Source: an uncultured Clostridia bacterium (lineage in GTDB: Bacteria; Bacillota; Clostridia; Christensenellales; UBA1242). From it: a stretch of DNA of 64,000 nt. The translations under genes and the position numbers were made by a program. Location of the stretch: the NCBI GenBank assembly GCA_944341445.1, contig CALVLZ010000004.1, positions 1 to 64,000 of the forward strand, written 5' to 3'. This document shows, in pieces, positions 34,378-43,656 of this stretch. The number at the start of each line of letters is the position of its first letter. Positions within the stretch are counted from its first letter, which is position 1. A model generated the notes under the pieces. It had not been told where the DNA came from. It ran no database searches and worked only from the letters and a program-made list of their open reading frames with translations.

Positions 34378-34643
34378 AAACTATTTTAATTTTATTAATA
34401 TTGTGATATAATTCATTATTATAAAATTTATTTGTTAATTTTTAAGTAAATAATTATATAAATTTAATTATTGCAAACTATTAAGTTTGTTTAAATAAAA
34501 CATAAAACTAAATATAAAAAACAAAAGCAAATTTAAGTTAATTCAATATTAACTTTAGTTTTATTTTGCATATTTTTGTTATGTTTTTTTGTTGCTTAAA
34601 TTTAGCAATAATAATGTTAATTAAAATATAAAGGAGAAAAAAA
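34378..34643 (+). promoter_or_regulatory. Leader region upstream of RNase J gene
   Basis: About 266 AT-rich bases. It holds two weak hairpins, CAAACT-ATTA-AGTTTG (34473-34488) and AAGTTAAT-TCAAT-ATTAACTT (34535-34555), the latter followed by a T-rich run. They may be terminators of upstream transcripts or attenuate rnj. No ORF or known RNA was recognised. Confidence 0.4.
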
Positions 34644-36317
34644 ATGAATAAACCACAACAAAGACAAAATTTTAAAATATCATTTATTGGTGGTGTGGGT
34701 GAAATTGGTAAAAATATGATGGCCTTAGAATATGGCAATGATATTGTTATTATTGATGCTGGCTTAACTTTTCCAACAGATGATATGCCAGGTGTTGATA
34801 TTGTTATTCCAGATATCACATATATTTTACAAAACAAAGATAAAATAAGAGGAATAGTTTTAACCCACGGACACGAAGACCATATTGGAGCACTTCCTTA
34901 TTTATTAAGCGAAATTCACGTTCCTGTTTATGGTAGCAGACTAACTTTAGCGTTAGTTGAAAACAAATTAAAAGAACATAAAAAAGTTAAAATGAAAGGC
35001 ATTTCAGTAAAGCCAAGATCTATTATAAAATTGGGTTGCTTTACAATTGAATTTTTAAAAGTTTCCCACTCAATTCAAGGTGCGTTTGCTTTAGCAATAA
35101 CAACACCTGTTGGTGTTTATATGCACACAGGCGATTTTAAATTTGATTTAACACCAATTGATAATGATGGAATTGACTTAATAAGACTTTCAGAAATCGC
35201 TAAAAAAGGCGTGTTGCTATTAACTGCAGATAGTACAAATGCAGAATGCAAAGGCTTTTCTATGAGTGAAAAGAAGGTTGGCGAAACATTAAATAACATA
35301 TTTGTTCAAAACAAAACAAAACGTATTATTGTTGCAACTTTTGCAAGTAATATCCATAGATTACAACAAATTTTAGACGTTGCTGAAAAGAACGGAAGAA
35401 AAGTTGTTTTCACAGGAAGAAGTATGTTGAATGTTGCAGAAACAGCTAGCAAAATTGGCGAGTTAAAATTAAACAAAAATAATATTGTTGATGTGACTTA
35501 TGTAGATAAATATGCGGATAATGAATTGTGCATTATAACAACAGGAACTCAAGGTGAACCTAATAGTGCATTAACAAGAATGGCAACAGGTAAATTCCCT
35601 AAAATTGAAATAAGTGAAAATGATTTAGTTGTTTTCTCATCTTCTTCAATTCCAGGAAATGAAAAATCAATAAATAATTTAATTAATGATTTATATAAAT
35701 GCGGAGCAGATATAATTTATGAATCACTTGCAGCAGTTCATGCTTCAGGTCACGCTTCACAAGAAGAATTAAAAATTCTTCACTATTTAATAAAACCAAA
35801 ATTCTTTATGCCTTGCCATGGTGAATATAGACAACAAAGAGCTCATAAACTTTTAGCACAAGAATTGGGTATGGAAGCAAGAAACATTTTAATTCCAGAA
35901 AATGGCGACCAAATAGCTGTTGGTAAAAACTTTATTAAAAAGATTGGAACAATACCATTTGGAACAAGATTGATAGATGGTTTTGGTATGAGCGACGTTG
36001 GTTCTATTGTTTTAAGAGATAGAGTTCAATTAAGCGAAGAAGGTTTGTGTGTTGTTGTTATATCTGTATCAAAAGAAACAGGTGTTTTAACTTCAAAACC
36101 AGATATTATTTCAAGAGGTTTTATTTATTCAAAAGGCAATGAAAATTTCTTAGAAGAAGCTAAAGATGTTGTTATTAATGCAATAACATCTGCAGACTTT
36201 AAAACTCAAGATTGGATAACAATTAAAAACCAAATTAAAAAAGTTTTAACTGCACATTTTTACAGAAAGTTTAAAAGCAAACCTTTAGTTCTTCCAATTA
36301 TTCTTGAAACTAAGTAA
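34644..36317 (+). CDS. rnj: Ribonuclease J
   Basis: Metallo-beta-lactamase/beta-CASP ribonuclease with 5'-3' exo- and endonuclease action in mRNA decay and RNA maturation. The 557-residue product shows GGVGEIGKNM, the metal-binding HGHEDHIGA, HTGDFKFD, the beta-CASP region with TGTQGEPNSAL, and late ASGHASQEEL and CHGEYRQ. Length is normal. AAGGAG precedes the ATG. The O-methyltransferase gene follows 8 bases after the stop. Confidence 0.95.
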   Translation: MNKPQQRQNFKISFIGGVGEIGKNMMALEYGNDIVIIDAGLTFPTDDMPGVDIVIPDITYILQNKDKIRGIVLTHGHEDHIGALPYLLSEIHVPVYGSRLTLALVENKLKEHKKVKMKGISVKPRSIIKLGCFTIEFLKVSHSIQGAFALAITTPVGVYMHTGDFKFDLTPIDNDGIDLIRLSEIAKKGVLLLTADSTNAECKGFSMSEKKVGETLNNIFVQNKTKRIIVATFASNIHRLQQILDVAEKNGRKVVFTGRSMLNVAETASKIGELKLNKNNIVDVTYVDKYADNELCIITTGTQGEPNSALTRMATGKFPKIEISENDLVVFSSSSIPGNEKSINNLINDLYKCGADIIYESLAAVHASGHASQEELKILHYLIKPKFFMPCHGEYRQQRAHKLLAQELGMEARNILIPENGDQIAVGKNFIKKIGTIPFGTRLIDGFGMSDVGSIVLRDRVQLSEEGLCVVVISVSKETGVLTSKPDIISRGFIYSKGNENFLEEAKDVVINAITSADFKTQDWITIKNQIKKVLTAHFYRKFKSKPLVLPIILETK

Positions 36318-36325
36318 GGTATAAA

Positions 36326-37039
36326 ATGGATTATATTAAAACTAACGAAGATATTTTAAAAGAAACAGAAGAACTTAACTTTATTCGAAATAATGTGTTA
36401 AGTTCTTCTAGTATTAATTTTGATGATGTTGATGTAAGCGAAATTGCTTCTTTAAAACATATTTGTAATTTTGCAAGAAATAACAACATTCCTGTTATTT
36501 TAGATGATTCTGCAAAACTTTTAATAAAAACTGTTGCAGAACTTAAACCAATTGAAATATTGGAAATTGGTACAGCAATTGGTTATTCTGGCACAATTAT
36601 GCTAGATATTGTCAAAAACTCTAAATTAACAACAATTGAAAAAAATAAGGAAAGTTATTTAAAAGCAGTTGAAAATTTTAAAAATAATAGCTTAATAAGT
36701 CGAGTTAATTGCATATTAGGTGATGCCAAAGTTGAAATAGAAAAGTTAAAACAACAAAATAAAAAATATGATTTTATTTTTCTTGATGGCCCAAAGGGAC
36801 AATATATAAATTATTTTAAAACATTAAACGAAATGTTAAATGTTAATGGAGTAATTCTTGCAGATAATGTTTTATTCAAAGGAATGGTTTTAAAAGATTT
36901 ATTTGTTCCTCATAGAAAAAGAACCATTGTTGTTAATTTAAGAAAATATATTTACAATTTATTAAAAAATGATGATTATAAAAATACTTTAATTGATATT
37001 GGCGATGGTGTTTTAATTAGTAAAAAAATAAAGGAGTAG
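36326..37039 (+). CDS. trmR: tRNA 5-hydroxyuridine O-methyltransferase TrmR-like
   Basis: Class I SAM-dependent O-methyltransferase of 237 residues with the SAM loop ILEIGTAIGYSGTIML, FIFLDGPKGQY and LADNVLFKG. The family includes Bacillus TrmR (YrrM), which methylates 5-hydroxyuridine at the tRNA wobble position. The next gene is a U32-family TrhP-like protein, 3 bases on, which makes the hydroxyuridine in B. subtilis. That pairing is the main reason for preferring TrmR over a generic O-methyltransferase. Confidence 0.82.
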   Translation: MDYIKTNEDILKETEELNFIRNNVLSSSSINFDDVDVSEIASLKHICNFARNNNIPVILDDSAKLLIKTVAELKPIEILEIGTAIGYSGTIMLDIVKNSKLTTIEKNKESYLKAVENFKNNSLISRVNCILGDAKVEIEKLKQQNKKYDFIFLDGPKGQYINYFKTLNEMLNVNGVILADNVLFKGMVLKDLFVPHRKRTIVVNLRKYIYNLLKNDDYKNTLIDIGDGVLISKKIKE

Positions 37040-37042
37040 ATT

Positions 37043-38269
37043 ATGTTAGAATTGTTAGCCCCAGCAGGTAATATGGAAAAATTAAAAACTGCATTTTTGT
37101 ATGGTGCAGATGCTTGTTATTTTGCTGGTAAAAAATACGGTTTACGTGCTTTTAGTGGTAATTTTGAAGATGATGAATTAAAACAATCAATTGAATTTGC
37201 TCATTCATTAAACAAAAAAGCATATATAACAGTTAATATAATTGCTCATAACAAAGATTTTAACGGAATGAAAGAATATTTGCAGTATTTGGAAAAAATT
37301 AATGCAGATGCAATTATTGTTGCCGATGTTGGAATTATAACCATTGCTAAACAATATGCACCAAAATTAAAAATTCACGTTAGCACACAAGCAAACATAA
37401 CAAACAAATATTCTGCTAAATTTTTTGCAGATTTGGGCGTTGATAGATTAATACTTGCAAGAGAACTTAGTGTTAACGAAATTAAGGAAATTAGAGATTT
37501 TATTCCTAAAGATATTGAAATAGAAGTGTTTGTTCACGGAGCAATGTGTATTTCATATTCTGGAAGATGCTTGTTATCAAATTATTTCACAGGCAGAGAT
37601 AGTAATTGCGGAGCATGTGTTCAAGCCTGCCGTTGGGAATATGTTATTTCTGAAAAATCTAGAAAAAATGAATTTTATGAAATTCAAGAAGATGAACGTG
37701 GCACATACATATTAAACAGCAAAGACTTGTGCATGATTGAATATTTAGATAAATTAAAAGAAATTGGTGTTACAAGTTTTAAAATTGAAGGAAGAATGAA
37801 AAGCCCATATTATGTTGCAACTGTTGTTAATGCATATAGACGTGCAATTGATATATTGGAAAATAGTTCTAAAGAATATAAGTGCCCACAAGAACTTGTT
37901 GAAGAATTAAATAAAGCAAGCCACAGACGCTACACAACAGGCTTTTATTTTGGTTCAGATGATAAAGAATACACAAAAAGCAGTATGCCTGTTCAAAGTT
38001 GTGAATTTATTGCAATTGTTTTAGAAGATTCTAATAATGGTTATGCTTTAGTTGAAATGAGAAATCGTTTTGAAGTGGGTGATAATTTGGAAATTTTATC
38101 ACCAAAAGAAAACTTTAATAAATCAATTGAAATTTCAGAAATTTTAGATGAAGATAATAATAAAATAAAAATAGCAAATTTAGTGCAACAAAAACTTAAA
38201 ATAAAAACAGATTTAAAGCTATATAAAGGCGATATTTTAAGAAGAAAGTTAAATAATGAAAATGAATAA
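37043..38269 (+). CDS. trhP: U32-family tRNA hydroxylation protein TrhP-like
   Basis: 408-residue peptidase-U32 family protein. TrhP acts with prephenate-dependent chemistry to form 5-hydroxyuridine at tRNA wobble U34. It starts ELLAPAGNMEKLKTAFLYGAD and has the family signature EVFVHGAMCISYSGRC followed by LSNYFTGRDSNCGACVQACRWEY, whose cysteines are expected to bind an iron-sulfur cluster. With TrmR it forms a two-gene pathway to 5-methoxyuridine. A terminator overlaps the stop codon. Confidence 0.85.
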   Translation: MLELLAPAGNMEKLKTAFLYGADACYFAGKKYGLRAFSGNFEDDELKQSIEFAHSLNKKAYITVNIIAHNKDFNGMKEYLQYLEKINADAIIVADVGIITIAKQYAPKLKIHVSTQANITNKYSAKFFADLGVDRLILARELSVNEIKEIRDFIPKDIEIEVFVHGAMCISYSGRCLLSNYFTGRDSNCGACVQACRWEYVISEKSRKNEFYEIQEDERGTYILNSKDLCMIEYLDKLKEIGVTSFKIEGRMKSPYYVATVVNAYRRAIDILENSSKEYKCPQELVEELNKASHRRYTTGFYFGSDDKEYTKSSMPVQSCEFIAIVLEDSNNGYALVEMRNRFEVGDNLEILSPKENFNKSIEISEILDEDNNKIKIANLVQQKLKIKTDLKLYKGDILRRKLNNENE

Positions 38270-38298
38270 CAACCAGAAAATTGGTTGTTATTTTTTAT
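38265..38298 (+). terminator. Terminator after trhP
   Basis: AATAACAACCA and TGGTTGTTATT form a perfect 11-base stem with a 6-base loop, followed by TTTT. The left arm includes the stop codon. Confidence 0.85.
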
Positions 38299-38412
38299 GT
38301 ACAAGCAAAAATCAAATCGTATTGCATATAAATATTATATCGATATTTTTCGACAATATTTTTATTTAGGAGGTCAATTTTAAAAAATAATATTATTGTT
38401 AAAAGGTGAGAT

Positions 38413-39117
38413 ATGATATTAGAACCATATATAGCATTTATGCAAAAGATAATGTTATTTTCGTCGTACATAAAAAACAATTCATCTTTTCCAAAACCAT
38501 TAACTGTTAATGAAGAAAATGAGTATTTAAAACTTGTTGAAAAGGGTGATGAAAAAGCAAAAGAAATTTTAATTAATCATAATTTAAGATTAGTTGCGCA
38601 TATTGTTAAAAAATATAATTCCGCTGGAGAAGCTGATGATTTAATTTCTGTTGGAAGTTTGGGCTTAATTAAGGCAATTAATACTTATAATGTTAATGCG
38701 GGAACTCAATTTTCAACATATGCTGCTCGTTGTATTGAAAACGAAATATTAATGCTAATAAGAGTTTCAAAAAAACATAAAAACACAATCAGCATAGAAG
38801 AAACGTTGGGTTGTGATGAGGAAGATAATAGCATATCACTGCTTGATATTATGTATAATGACGAAACAGATAACGTTGAAAAACAAGTTGATAACACAAT
38901 TGTTAGCAAAAAATTAGATTGTGTTTTAAAAAAATATTTAACAGAACGTGAGTATGAAATATTATCTATGAGATATGGTTTAAACGGCACACCAGCATTA
39001 ACACAAAGAGAAGTTGCTAAAAAATTAAAAATAAGCAGAAGTTATATTTCAAGGCTTGAAAAAAAGGCGATTGAAACAATGAGAAGCAAATTAAACAAAA
39101 AAGATTTTTTAAATTAA
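38413..39117 (+). CDS. sigK: Sporulation-type sigma factor, SigK-like
   Basis: 234-residue sigma-70 family factor. Region 2 reads NLRLVAHIVKKYNSAGEADDLISVGSLGLIKAINT, close to SigK/SigE, and continues FSTYAARCIENEILM; region 4 is LTQREVAKKLKISRSYISRLEKKA. The start (a hydrophobic stretch before NNSSFPKPLTVNEENEYL) resembles the processed pro-region of SigK. SigK directs late mother-cell genes during sporulation. No skin-type interruption is seen. In this lineage the role might have changed. AAGGTGAG precedes the ATG. Confidence 0.82.
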   Translation: MILEPYIAFMQKIMLFSSYIKNNSSFPKPLTVNEENEYLKLVEKGDEKAKEILINHNLRLVAHIVKKYNSAGEADDLISVGSLGLIKAINTYNVNAGTQFSTYAARCIENEILMLIRVSKKHKNTISIEETLGCDEEDNSISLLDIMYNDETDNVEKQVDNTIVSKKLDCVLKKYLTEREYEILSMRYGLNGTPALTQREVAKKLKISRSYISRLEKKAIETMRSKLNKKDFLN

Positions 39118-39125
39118 TTTTGCAA

Positions 39126-39154
39126 TTGATTATTTTGTTCCATTGTGATATAAT
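39126..39154 (+). promoter_or_regulatory. Promoter of rnpB
   Basis: TTGATT (39126-39131), a 17-base spacer and TATAAT (39149-39154) with an upstream TG (extended -10), about eight bases before the RNA. Confidence 0.8.
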
Positions 39155-39162
39155 CATTATTG

Positions 39163-39491
39163 TTAGATAGACATTTGGTCGCATGGGAATAACCTATGAG
39201 GAAAGTCCGGGCACCACAGAGCAGGATGCTTGCTAACGGCAAGTGAAGGCGACTTTAAGGAAAGTGCAACAGAAAATTACCGCTTAGAAATAAGTAAGGT
39301 TGAAAAGGCGAGGTAAGAGCTCACCACACTGCTGGTGACAGCGGTGGTTGTGTAAACCCCATTCGGTGCAAGACAAGAGAAACATTTAAAAGTTGCTCGC
39401 TTCGTTTCTCGATACGTCGCTTGAACGTATTGGCAACAATACGTCTAGATAGATGACCAATTAATACAGAACCCGGCTTACGGCTATCTAA
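39163..39491 (+). ncRNA. rnpB: RNase P RNA, A type
   Basis: Catalytic RNA of RNase P, which matures tRNA 5' ends. It shows the conserved GAGGAAAGTCCGGGC (39198-39212) and the 3' partner AGAACCCGGCTTACGG (39468-39483), plus the ATAGATGACC region. The ends TTAGATAG (39163-39170) and CTATCTAA (39484-39491) pair as helix P1. The GGTAAGAGCTCACC element is of the A (ancestral) type, not the Bacillus B type, and supports a Clostridia-like host. Confidence 0.95.
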
Positions 39492-39495
39492 ATTT

Positions 39496-39523
39496 AGCAT
39501 TAGTTAATACTAGTGCTTTTTTT
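39496..39523 (+). terminator. Terminator of rnpB
   Basis: AGCATTAG and CTAGTGCT pair with one G-T wobble around TTAATA and lead into a T-run. Confidence 0.82.
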
Positions 39524-39581
39524 GTTTTATATTGCTAATTTTGTTAATAATTAATTAAAATAAATTATTAAAGAGTTAGTT

Positions 39582-41396
39582 ATGGATTATATTTTATATT
39601 TTATATATTTTGTGTTTTTTTTAGTTATTATTTTAAACTTAAAATTTAAAAATAATAAGAATAAGGAAATTAAAAATAACTTAAAAACAGAATCAGCAAT
39701 GGAATTTTCCATAAATAAAAAAAATGTTAAATTTTTAAAACAGAAAAAATTGGTTAAAAAAAACATCAAAATTAGAAAAAATAAATTATATTTTAGCAAC
39801 AAAATAAATTTAAAATATTTATATTCTTTTTCAGAAAACTGCTTTTTGCATTGCGATAAAAGCAACACTTTTTATGGAAACTTTGGTTTTAATGCTATTG
39901 AATTTATTTTTAATTACAATAAAAAAAACTATGTTTTAAAACCATTAGTTATAAAAAACAATTACTTAATATTTGCAAAACTTTTTAAAACTTTTAATAT
40001 ATGCGTTAAGTTGTTTTTATTTAAAGATAATTTATATTTAAAAATTTTTAGCAATGTTAAAACTGATAATTGTAAATTAATAATAAATTTAAAAACTTCT
40101 AGTTTATCTCATTTTGAAATTAACAACACAAGCAAATGTTTTAAAATTGATAGTGTTAATTATTATTTAAAAAATTCAAACAAGGTTATTGTTAATGTTA
40201 AAAATAACAACGTTAAATTAATTTTAACAAATTTAAAAACAGAAAATTATGTGTTTTTAACAAAGAATAAATTAGAAAAATTAAGTTTTGATACTTTTAA
40301 CAATTTTTGTGATAACACAAAAAATATTCTATTAAAAATTAGCACAACACCAAAATTATTGTTGTTTTTGTTAAATTTTGCTATAAATAACAATAAAAAA
40401 TTAACTAAACCAAAAGAAATTAGCAATAGTTTTAACAATATTGATTTTTTCAAAAATTTTTCAAATAATTTTTGCGTTCTTTTTTCTAAAAACGAAAATA
40501 TCAATAATTATATAAACACGGCTAACAATATTTTAAAACGAATTAATGTTAATTTTATTTTCTATAATGGTTACGGCAATATAATTAAAGAAAGCGATAT
40601 AAATTTTTTTAAAAACAATTTATCAATAAATAGTTATAAAACTATTAAACCCAATTGCAACAAATTATTTTTAAATAACTTAATAAAATATAAAGTTTGC
40701 TATTTGGGCAGTTTAATTGAAGTTAATAATTTTGAATTAGCATATAATAGCATAAACTTAGCAAAAATTTTTAATGATTACAAATTTGTTGTTAATGGAA
40801 AATATAAAAATCTTATTTATAAATTAAATTTAAAAAGTGGTGAATACTTATATTTTTTTAGTAAGGATAACAAAAACTATATTAAAAAAAGTGTTTTAAC
40901 TCCTTCTAAATTTGTTATTTTTTTAGAAAATTTTGTTGTTGATATTAATAAAACAAACAAAAATATTTTAAACAACTTGTTTAATTTAAAAGTTAAAACA
41001 GAATTTCAAATTTCAGATAATTTAATAAATTACGGAATAAAATCTAATTTATTAAACGAGTATTACAACAATTATAAATTTTTAAGTTTGTATGAAGAAA
41101 TATTTAACGCAAACATATTAGAGTTAACAAATTTTCCAATTATGTTTGTTATTAAAAAATTGTTAAAAGAAAAGCAGTTTTTAAAATTATATAAATATTT
41201 GTTGCTAAACGTTGTTGGCATAGAAAATTTTAATAATTGCATTAAAATTAATAAATACGCTTTAAACCAAACACCTGTTGAAATAAACTTAAATAACAAA
41301 ACAATAAATAAATATTATGTTGATGGAACTCTATGTTTGTCTTACAACAACATTGTTTATAGAAACATCTATTCTTTAATAATTGATGATAATTAA
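39582..41396 (+). CDS. Large orphan protein with N-terminal membrane anchor
   Basis: 604-residue protein I do not recognise. It begins with a membrane segment (about 3-22) and a very basic stretch, then alternating beta strands and helices (NKLYFSNKINLKYLYSFSEN, NYYLKNSNKVIVNVK) and a helical second half, ending with beta strands (YYVDGTLCLSYNNIVYRNIYSLI). It is extremely rich in Asn, Lys, Phe and Ile, more than its neighbours. The beta-sandwich-then-helical order and the final strand pattern loosely recall carbohydrate-active (GH94-like) proteins, but no catalytic motif was found. It lies between rnpB and rarA. Confidence 0.68.
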   Translation: MDYILYFIYFVFFLVIILNLKFKNNKNKEIKNNLKTESAMEFSINKKNVKFLKQKKLVKKNIKIRKNKLYFSNKINLKYLYSFSENCFLHCDKSNTFYGNFGFNAIEFIFNYNKKNYVLKPLVIKNNYLIFAKLFKTFNICVKLFLFKDNLYLKIFSNVKTDNCKLIINLKTSSLSHFEINNTSKCFKIDSVNYYLKNSNKVIVNVKNNNVKLILTNLKTENYVFLTKNKLEKLSFDTFNNFCDNTKNILLKISTTPKLLLFLLNFAINNNKKLTKPKEISNSFNNIDFFKNFSNNFCVLFSKNENINNYINTANNILKRINVNFIFYNGYGNIIKESDINFFKNNLSINSYKTIKPNCNKLFLNNLIKYKVCYLGSLIEVNNFELAYNSINLAKIFNDYKFVVNGKYKNLIYKLNLKSGEYLYFFSKDNKNYIKKSVLTPSKFVIFLENFVVDINKTNKNILNNLFNLKVKTEFQISDNLINYGIKSNLLNEYYNNYKFLSLYEEIFNANILELTNFPIMFVIKKLLKEKQFLKLYKYLLLNVVGIENFNNCIKINKYALNQTPVEINLNNKTINKYYVDGTLCLSYNNIVYRNIYSLIIDDN

Positions 41397-41451
41397 TTAT
41401 TGTTGTTTTTGTAATTTTGTGCTATACTTAACTTTAAGTTAAGGTGAAATT

Positions 41452-42732
41452 ATGGATTTATTTAGTGAAAACGAACATAAACTTGCTCCGCTTGCTGTTA
41501 GAATGAGACCTAACACATTAAAAGACTTTATTGGGCAAGAACACATTATTTATAAAGATAGCTTTTTATATAGAGCAATAATATCTTCGACATTAGGCTC
41601 TTGCATTTTTTGGGGACCTCCTGGAACAGGCAAAACTACTATTGCAAACATTATCTCCAAAACAGGTGGCGGATTTTTTAAAAAATTAAACGCTGTTTCA
41701 AGTGGAGTTTCAGAAGCAAAAGAAATTATTGAAGAAGCAAAAACAAACCTAAAATTATATGGTAAAAAAACATATTTGTTGCTTGATGAATGCCACAGAT
41801 GGAACAAAGCACAATCAGATTGTGTTTTGCAGGCAGTTGAAGAGGGAAGCATAATTTTTATTGGTAGCACAACAGAAAACCCATATATTAATATGACACG
41901 TGCAATAATAAGCAGGTGCCAAGTGTTTGAATTTAAACCTTTAAGCCAAAAAGATATTGAAAAAGCCTTGAAAAGAGCAATTGAAGATAAAATTAATGGC
42001 TTTGGAAATTTGAATATTAACATAGATAAAGATGCTTTAAAATTTTTAGCATTTTCTTGCGGTGGAGATTTAAGACAAGCGTATAATTCCTTAGAACTTG
42101 CGGTTAAAACAACTCAGTTAAACAAACAAGGTGAAATTGTTATAACAAAAGATGTTGCTGTTAATTGTGTTAATAACAAAGCAATTGGAATTGATGAAAA
42201 CACTTTTTATGATATTTTAAGTGCATTTTGTAAAAGTTTAAGGGGTAGTGATGCAGATGCAGCATTATTATACGCTCAAAAGTTATTGTTAAATGGTTGC
42301 GACCCTAAAATTATTGCAAGAAGGTTAATTGCTCACGCAAGTGAGGATGTTGGTATGGCAGATAGCAATGCATTATTAATTGCAAACGCTGCTATGAATG
42401 CAGTTGTTAATTTAGGAATGCCAGAGTGTAACTTAAATTTGTGCCACGCAATAATTTATATTTGTGAAGCAGAAAAAAGCAATTCAGTTTATTTAGCAAT
42501 GGCAAAAGCTATGGAAGATGCAAAAAATAACAACATTGTTGTTCCAAATCATTTAAAAAATCATCCAACAGGTTATAATGACGGAACAGGTAGTTACAAG
42601 TATCCGCACGATTTTGGAGGATATGTTAAACAGCAATATATGCCGTCAGTTTTAAAAAATAAAATTTATTACATCCCAAAACAAAATGGAAAAGAAAAAG
42701 GACTAATTAGAAAAAAGGAAAGAAACCAATAA
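41452..42732 (+). CDS. rarA: Replication-associated recombination protein RarA (MgsA)
   Basis: AAA+ ATPase of 426 residues related to clamp-loader subunits, acting at stalled replication forks. It has LAVRMRPNTLKDFIGQEHII, Walker A GPPGTGKTT (55-63), the Walker B-type LLLDECHR, sensor STTENPY and the C-terminal tetramerisation region (DVGMADSNALLIAN, then HLKNHPTGYNDGTGSYKYPHDF). It is monocistronic, with a terminator after the stop shared with the convergent methyltransferase. Confidence 0.94.
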   Translation: MDLFSENEHKLAPLAVRMRPNTLKDFIGQEHIIYKDSFLYRAIISSTLGSCIFWGPPGTGKTTIANIISKTGGGFFKKLNAVSSGVSEAKEIIEEAKTNLKLYGKKTYLLLDECHRWNKAQSDCVLQAVEEGSIIFIGSTTENPYINMTRAIISRCQVFEFKPLSQKDIEKALKRAIEDKINGFGNLNINIDKDALKFLAFSCGGDLRQAYNSLELAVKTTQLNKQGEIVITKDVAVNCVNNKAIGIDENTFYDILSAFCKSLRGSDADAALLYAQKLLLNGCDPKIIARRLIAHASEDVGMADSNALLIANAAMNAVVNLGMPECNLNLCHAIIYICEAEKSNSVYLAMAKAMEDAKNNNIVVPNHLKNHPTGYNDGTGSYKYPHDFGGYVKQQYMPSVLKNKIYYIPKQNGKEKGLIRKKERNQ

Positions 42733-42765
42733 AAAAAAGTGAGAAATAAATCTCATTTTTTATTT
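42731..42765. terminator. Bidirectional terminator between rarA and the RNA methyltransferase gene
   Basis: AAAAATGAGA-type hairpin: AGTGAGA, AATAAA, TCTCATT, flanked by A and T runs. It shares a nearly identical core with the hairpin at 43624. Confidence 0.8.
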
Positions 42766-43566
42766 ATTTTCTCTTTGTCTTGAAACTTCATACAAACAGG
42801 CGGTTGTTGCGCAGGCAATATTTAAAGAATCAACATTTTCTTTCATTTTTATTTTCACTAATTCATCAGCAACATTCAAATAAAAGTTACATAAACCACT
42901 TGTTTCATTTCCAATTAAAATCATTGTTGGACAAGTAAAATCGCAATCTTGAATTGTTTTGTTTGCGTTTAAAGATGTTCCAAAAACTTTAAAGTTGGCG
43001 TAAGTTTGTTTTAATGATTTTATAATTTCTTCATATTTTAAATTTGAATCAATAAAAGTTATAGGCATTTTGAAAAATGAACCCATTGATGCAGAAATAA
43101 CGTTGTGGTCAAAAATATCAACCGCATGAAAAAAATAAAAAATTTGGTCAACATTTAAAGCATCACAACTTCTAATTATTGTTCCTAAATTTCCTTTATT
43201 GGATGGTCTATCAATTAAAACGTAAACAGGGCATTGTGTTTTTATTATTTTATCATGTTTTTTTATTTTTATAATTTTAAGTAATTCGCTAGTTTCTTCT
43301 TTATCACTAAGTTTTTTCATTAATTTACTATCTATATTGTAATTTTTGTTTGCTTTATTTATAACTGATTTTGCCCAACTAGATAAAACACTTTCATTTG
43401 AGTATATAAAAGCATCAATTTCCCAAAAGTTTTTAATTGCTTCTTTTATGTTTTGAACACCTTCAACAAAGAAAAGTCCTAATTGACATCGTTTATTTCT
43501 ATTTTCTTTTAGCGCTAGCAACTGTTGATATGTTGCGTTTTCTTTTCCTATAAATATTTTTTCCAT
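42760..43566 (-). CDS. SpoU/TrmH-family RNA 2'-O-methyltransferase
   Basis: 268-residue SPOUT methyltransferase. An N-terminal substrate-binding domain (KENRNKRCQLGLFFVEGVQNIKEAI) precedes the knotted SAM domain with PSNKGNLGTIIRSCDA, MILIGNETSGL and VDSLNIACATTACLYEVSRQR, the three family motifs. The target rRNA or tRNA base cannot be told. It is a single gene on the minus strand with its own start region near 43570. Confidence 0.9.
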   Translation of the reverse strand: MEKIFIGKENATYQQLLALKENRNKRCQLGLFFVEGVQNIKEAIKNFWEIDAFIYSNESVLSSWAKSVINKANKNYNIDSKLMKKLSDKEETSELLKIIKIKKHDKIIKTQCPVYVLIDRPSNKGNLGTIIRSCDALNVDQIFYFFHAVDIFDHNVISASMGSFFKMPITFIDSNLKYEEIIKSLKQTYANFKVFGTSLNANKTIQDCDFTCPTMILIGNETSGLCNFYLNVADELVKIKMKENVDSLNIACATTACLYEVSRQRENK

Positions 43567-43623
43567 ACAATAATACTACCATAAAATTATTAAATATAAA
43601 ATTGTTTTAATTTGGTTGATTAA

Positions 43624-43655
43624 AAAAGTGAGAAATAAATCTCACTTTTATTTTT
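43624..43655 (-). terminator. Terminator of the GDPD-like gene
   Basis: AAAAGTGAGA and TCTCACTTTT form a perfect 10-base stem around AATAAA, just beyond the minus-strand stop at 43657. Confidence 0.82.
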
Positions 43656-43656
43656 T

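Noticed and set aside
34473-34555. Riboswitch or small RNA upstream of RNase J
   Set aside because: Only two weak AT hairpins are present and no conserved riboswitch core was recognised.
39163-39491. tmRNA or 6S RNA as identity of the structured RNA
   Set aside because: The paired GAGGAAAGTCCGGGC and ACCCGGCTTACGG elements and the P1 ends are specific to RNase P RNA.
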